This document shows positions 59,790 through 64,000 of a DNA stretch of 64,000 nt, piece after piece. The stretch comes from Eriocheir sinensis (taxonomy: Eukaryota > Arthropoda > Malacostraca > Decapoda > Varunidae), in contig NW_026112164.1 in NCBI RefSeq assembly GCF_024679095.1, positions 621,074 through 685,073 of the forward strand. Reading direction: 5' to 3'. Both the position numbers and the translations under genes were made by a program. Under the pieces are notes generated by a model. That model saw only the letters and a program-made list of their open reading frames with translations. It did not search any database and was not told the origin of the DNA. Each line of letters opens with the position of its first letter. Within the stretch, counting starts at the first letter, position 1.

Positions 59790-61845
59790 CATGTACAAAA
59801 AATACATAAAATAATGTAGATTTGTATGAAATGAAAACAAATACATTTTATATAAAATATATATACAAAATACACATAGAATATTGTAAAATCATATTAA
59901 AATAAATACACAGAATATCAATAAAATAATGTAAATTTGTATGAAAATAAAGATGCAAAATACCCATAAAATAAAGCATATTTTTATAAAAATACATATA
60001 CAAAAATACACATAGATTAATCAAATTTGTATTAAAATTAATATACAAAATGCACATACAATAAGGTAAATTTGTATTGAAAAAATATGCAAAATACACA
60101 TAAAACAATGTAAATTTGTTTCAAAATATATAAACGAATACACATAAAATAACGCAGATTTCTATAGAAATATATATACAAAATACACTTGAAATAATGT
60201 AAATACGTATAAAAATATATATACAAAATACACATTAAATAATGTTAATTCGTGTCAAAATAAATAAACAAAATATCATGAAAAGAATATGTATTTGTAT
60301 GAAAATAGATATACAAAATACACATAAAATAACCTAAATTTGTATAAAACTATAAACAAAAATACACAAAAATAATTTAAACTTGTATGACAATAAATGT
60401 ACAAAAAACATATAAAATTAGGTAAATTTGTATTGAAATACATATACAAAATACACATAAAATAATGTAAATTTGAATGAAAATATATAAACATATAGAC
60501 TTAAAATAACGTAAATTTGTATCAAATATATATACAAAAAACACATTAAATAATGTAAATATGTATAAAAAAATATATACAAAACACAAATAAAATAATG
60601 TAAAATCGTATGAAAATAAATACAGAAAATATTAATAAAATAATGTATATTTGTATGAAAATTAAGATGCAAAATACCCATAAAATAACGCTTTTTTTAT
60701 AAAAATATATATACGAAAAAACATAAAATATTTGATTTTGTATTAAAATAAATAGATATACAAAATACACATAAAATAAGCTAAATTAAATGAAAAATAT
60801 GTACAAAATACACATAGAATAATGTAAAATCGTATCAAATAAATACACAGAATATCAATAAAATAATGTAATTTTGTATGAAAATAAAGATGCAAAATAC
60901 CCATAAAATAAAGCATATTTATTTAAAAATACATATACAAAAATACACATAGAATGATTAAATTTGTATTAAAATTAATATACAAAATGCACGTACAATA
61001 AGGTAAATTTGTATTGAAAAAATATTCAAAATGCACATTAAAGCGTAAATTTGTTTAAAAATCTATATACGAATACACATAAAATAACGTAGATTTCTAT
61101 AGAAATATATATACATAATACACATGAAATGATGTAAATACGTATAAAAATATATATATACAAAATACTCATTAAATCATTTAAATTCTCGTAAAAATAA
61201 ATAAACAAAATATCAATAAAAGAATGTGTATTTGTATGAAAATAGATATACAAAATACTCATAAAAAAACCTAAGTTTGTATAAAACTATATACAAAAAA
61301 ACATTAAAAATAATTAAAATTTGTATGAAAATAAATATACAAAATACACATAAAATTAGGTAAATTTGTATTGAAATACATATACAAAATACACATAAAA
61401 TAATGGAAATTTGAATGAAAATATATAAACATATACACTTAAAATAACGTAAATTTGTATCAAATATATATACAAAATACTAATTAAATAATGTAAATAT
61501 GTATAAAAAATATATATATACAAAACACAAATAGAATAATGTAAAATCGTATCAAAATAAATACACAGAATATTAATTAAATAATGTAAATTTGTATGAA
61601 AATAAAGATGCAAAATAGCCGTAAAATAACGCATTTTTTATAAAAATATATGTACCAAAATACACATAAAATATTAAAATTTGTATTAAAATAAATATAA
61701 AAAATGCACATACTGTAAGGTAAATTTGTATTGAAATAGATATGCAAAAAACATATAAAACAATGTAAATTTGTTTCAAAATATATATACGAATACACAT
61801 AAAATAACGTTGATTTCTATAAAAATATACAAAATACTCGTATAA
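59790..61845 (-). repeat. 45-bp satellite block, T-rich strand on minus
   Basis: 59800-60770 is a close copy of 48590-49550. 61060-61840 is a close copy of 10240-11000, about 50.8 kb away in the same orientation. Confidence 0.88.
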
Positions 61846-61849
61846 AATG

Positions 61850-62745
61850 TGTATCTTGCATTTATATTTCATTCAAATTTATTATCTATTATTTATATTC
61901 ATGCAAATACATTCTTTTCATGATATTTTGTTTATTTTGACACGAATTTACCTAGATATGTATTTTGTATATATATTTTTATACGTATTTACATAATTTC
62001 ATGTGTATTTTGTATATATATTTCTATAGAAATCTACGTTATTTTATGTGTATTCGTATATATATTTTGAAACAAATTAGCTTTGTTTTATATGTATTTT
62101 GAATATCTCTTTCAATACATATTTACCTTACTGTATATGCATTTTGTATATTTATTTCAATACAAATTTAAATATTTTATGTGTATTTTGTATATATATT
62201 TTTATAAAATGCGCTATTTTATAGAATTTTGCATCTTTCTTTTCATACAAATTTACATTATTTTATTGATATTCTGTGTATTTATATTGATAGGATTTAC
62301 ATTATTCTATTTTTTGTATATATTTTTTATACACATTTACATTATTTAATGTGTATCTTGCATATATATTTCATACAAATTTACGTTATTTTAAGTGTAT
62401 TTGTTTATATATTTCATTCAAATTTACATTATTTTATATGTATTTTGTATATGTATTTCAATACAAATTTACCTAATTTTATGTGTGTTTTGTATATTTC
62501 TTTCATACAAATTTTAAATATTTTGTGTATTTTGTATATAGTTTTATACAAATTTAGGTTATTTCATGTACGCATTTACATTATTTAATGTGTGTTTTGT
62601 ATATATATTTTATGCAAATTTACTTTATTTTATGTGCATTTTTGCACATATATTTTTAGAAATTTGCGTTATTTTATGTGTATTTGTATTTCTCATACAA
62701 ATTTACATTATTTTATTGCTATTTTGTTTATTTATTTTGATACGA
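61850..62745 (+). repeat. 45-bp satellite block, T-rich strand on plus
   Basis: Contains the marker variant in inverted form (ATTTATTATCTATTATTTAT at about 61878). Related in opposite orientation to 11600-12330. Confidence 0.88.
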
Positions 62746-62749
62746 ATGA

Positions 62750-64000
62750 AAATAGATATACAGAATATACATAAAATAAACTAAATTTGTATTGAAATAT
62801 ATATACAAAATACATAAAATAATGTAAATTTGTATCAAAATATTTTAACAGATGCGCATAAAATAACGTAAATTTGTTTTAAAATATACAAAATACACAT
62901 TAAATAATGTAAATATGTATAAAAAAATATATACAAAACACAAATAGAATAATGTAAAATCGTATCAAAATAAATACACAAAATATTAATAAAACTATGT
63001 AAATTTGTATGAAAATAAAGATGCAAAATACCCATTAAATAACGCATTTTTTTATAAAAATATATATACCAAAATACACATGAAAAAATTAATTTGTATT
63101 AAAATAAATATACAAAATACACATACAATAAGGTAAATCTGTATTGAAATAGATATGCAAAATACATTTAAAACAATGTAAATTTGTTTCAAAATATATA
63201 TACGAATACACATAAAATAACGTAGATTTGTATAAAAATATATATACAAAATACACATAAAATGAAGTAAATACGTATAAGAAAATGTAAACAAAATACA
63301 CATAAAATAATGTAAATTCGTTTAAAAATAAATAAACAAAATACCAATAAAAGAATGTGTATTTGTATAAATATAAATATACAAAATACACATAAAATAA
63401 CGTAAATTTGTATAAGACTATATACAAAAATACACAGAAGTTATTAAATTCGTATGAAAATAGATATACAAAATACAGATAAAATAAGCTAAATTTGAAT
63501 TGAAATGTATATACAAAATACATAAAATAATGTAAATTTGTATCAAAATATTTATAAAAATACATATAATAACGTAAATTTGTTTAAAAATATATAAACA
63601 AAATACACATTAAGTAATGTAAATACGTATAAAAAATATGTACAAAATACACATATAATCATGTAATTCGTATCAAACTAAATAAACAAAATATCAATAA
63701 AATAATGTAAATTTGTATGAGAAAACATATACAAATACATATAAAATAACGCTAATTTCCATAAAAATATATGTCCAAAAATGAACGTAAAATAAAGTAA
63801 CTTTGGATAAAAATATATATACAAAACACACATTAAATAATGTAAATGCGTACATAAAATAACCTAAATTTGTATAAAACTATATACAAAAATACCCAAA
63901 AATAATTTAAATTTGAATGAAAAGAAATATACAAAATACACATAAAATTAGGTTAATTTGTATTGAAATACATATACAAAATACATATAAAATAATGTAA
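62750..64000 (-). repeat. 45-bp satellite block, T-rich strand on minus
   Basis: Inverted near-identical counterpart of 36865-37680 over its first ~800 bases and direct counterpart of 35810-36800 over the rest. It continues past the window edge. Confidence 0.9.

Overview
The window is eukaryotic, non-coding and extremely AT-rich. About 92% of it is one family of degenerate tandem satellite monomers of roughly 45 bp. Only two islands of ordinary-composition DNA interrupt it, and both are transposable elements. No functional host gene, tRNA, rRNA or CRISPR array was seen. The non-LTR retrotransposon resembles 'transposon BS'-like elements that are abundant in arthropods, especially decapod crustaceans. 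Together with a P-superfamily DNA transposon and the huge AT-rich satellite field, this suggests heterochromatin of a crustacean or other arthropod. The taxon is an inference, not proven by the sequence.

Layout. The satellite runs from 1 to 64000 in at least 32 blocks that alternate in orientation. In 'minus' blocks the T-rich monomer strand is the bottom strand; in 'plus' blocks it is the top strand. Monomer variants occur in fixed orders, giving higher-order repeats. Examples are a 5.69-5.71 kb tandem unit (anchors 11589, 17279, 22990) and a 3.07 kb tandem unit (anchors 28977, 32050), with further direct and inverted copies elsewhere. The same inversion junctions recur at many places and in both orientations, so blocks were copied after the inversions formed. 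Three AT dinucleotide microsatellites (28326-28523, 31460-31594, 58052-58162) sit inside monomers.

Island 1 (2938-5214) is a DNA transposon with 29-bp terminal inverted repeats (25/29 matching), a 7-bp target duplication (CTTATTG), subterminal copies of GGGGCCGATT, and the frameshifted C-terminal part of a P-like transposase on the minus strand. Uninterrupted paralogous target sites are present at 29573 and 32646. Island 2 (40873-43857) is a 5'-truncated, multiply frameshifted non-LTR retrotransposon on the minus strand. It has an endonuclease domain, a reverse transcriptase with a YADD motif, a C-terminal domain, a short 3' UTR, a 13-nt poly(A) tail and a probable TGTAT target duplication.

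The long open reading frames that cover the satellite are not genes. The T-rich strand of the consensus monomer has no stop triplet in any phase and the period is a multiple of three, so all three frames of that strand stay open for up to 296 codons. This property, the mosaic of inverted higher-order repeats with recurring junctions, and microsatellite growth at homologous positions of paralogous copies are the most unusual aspects of the window.
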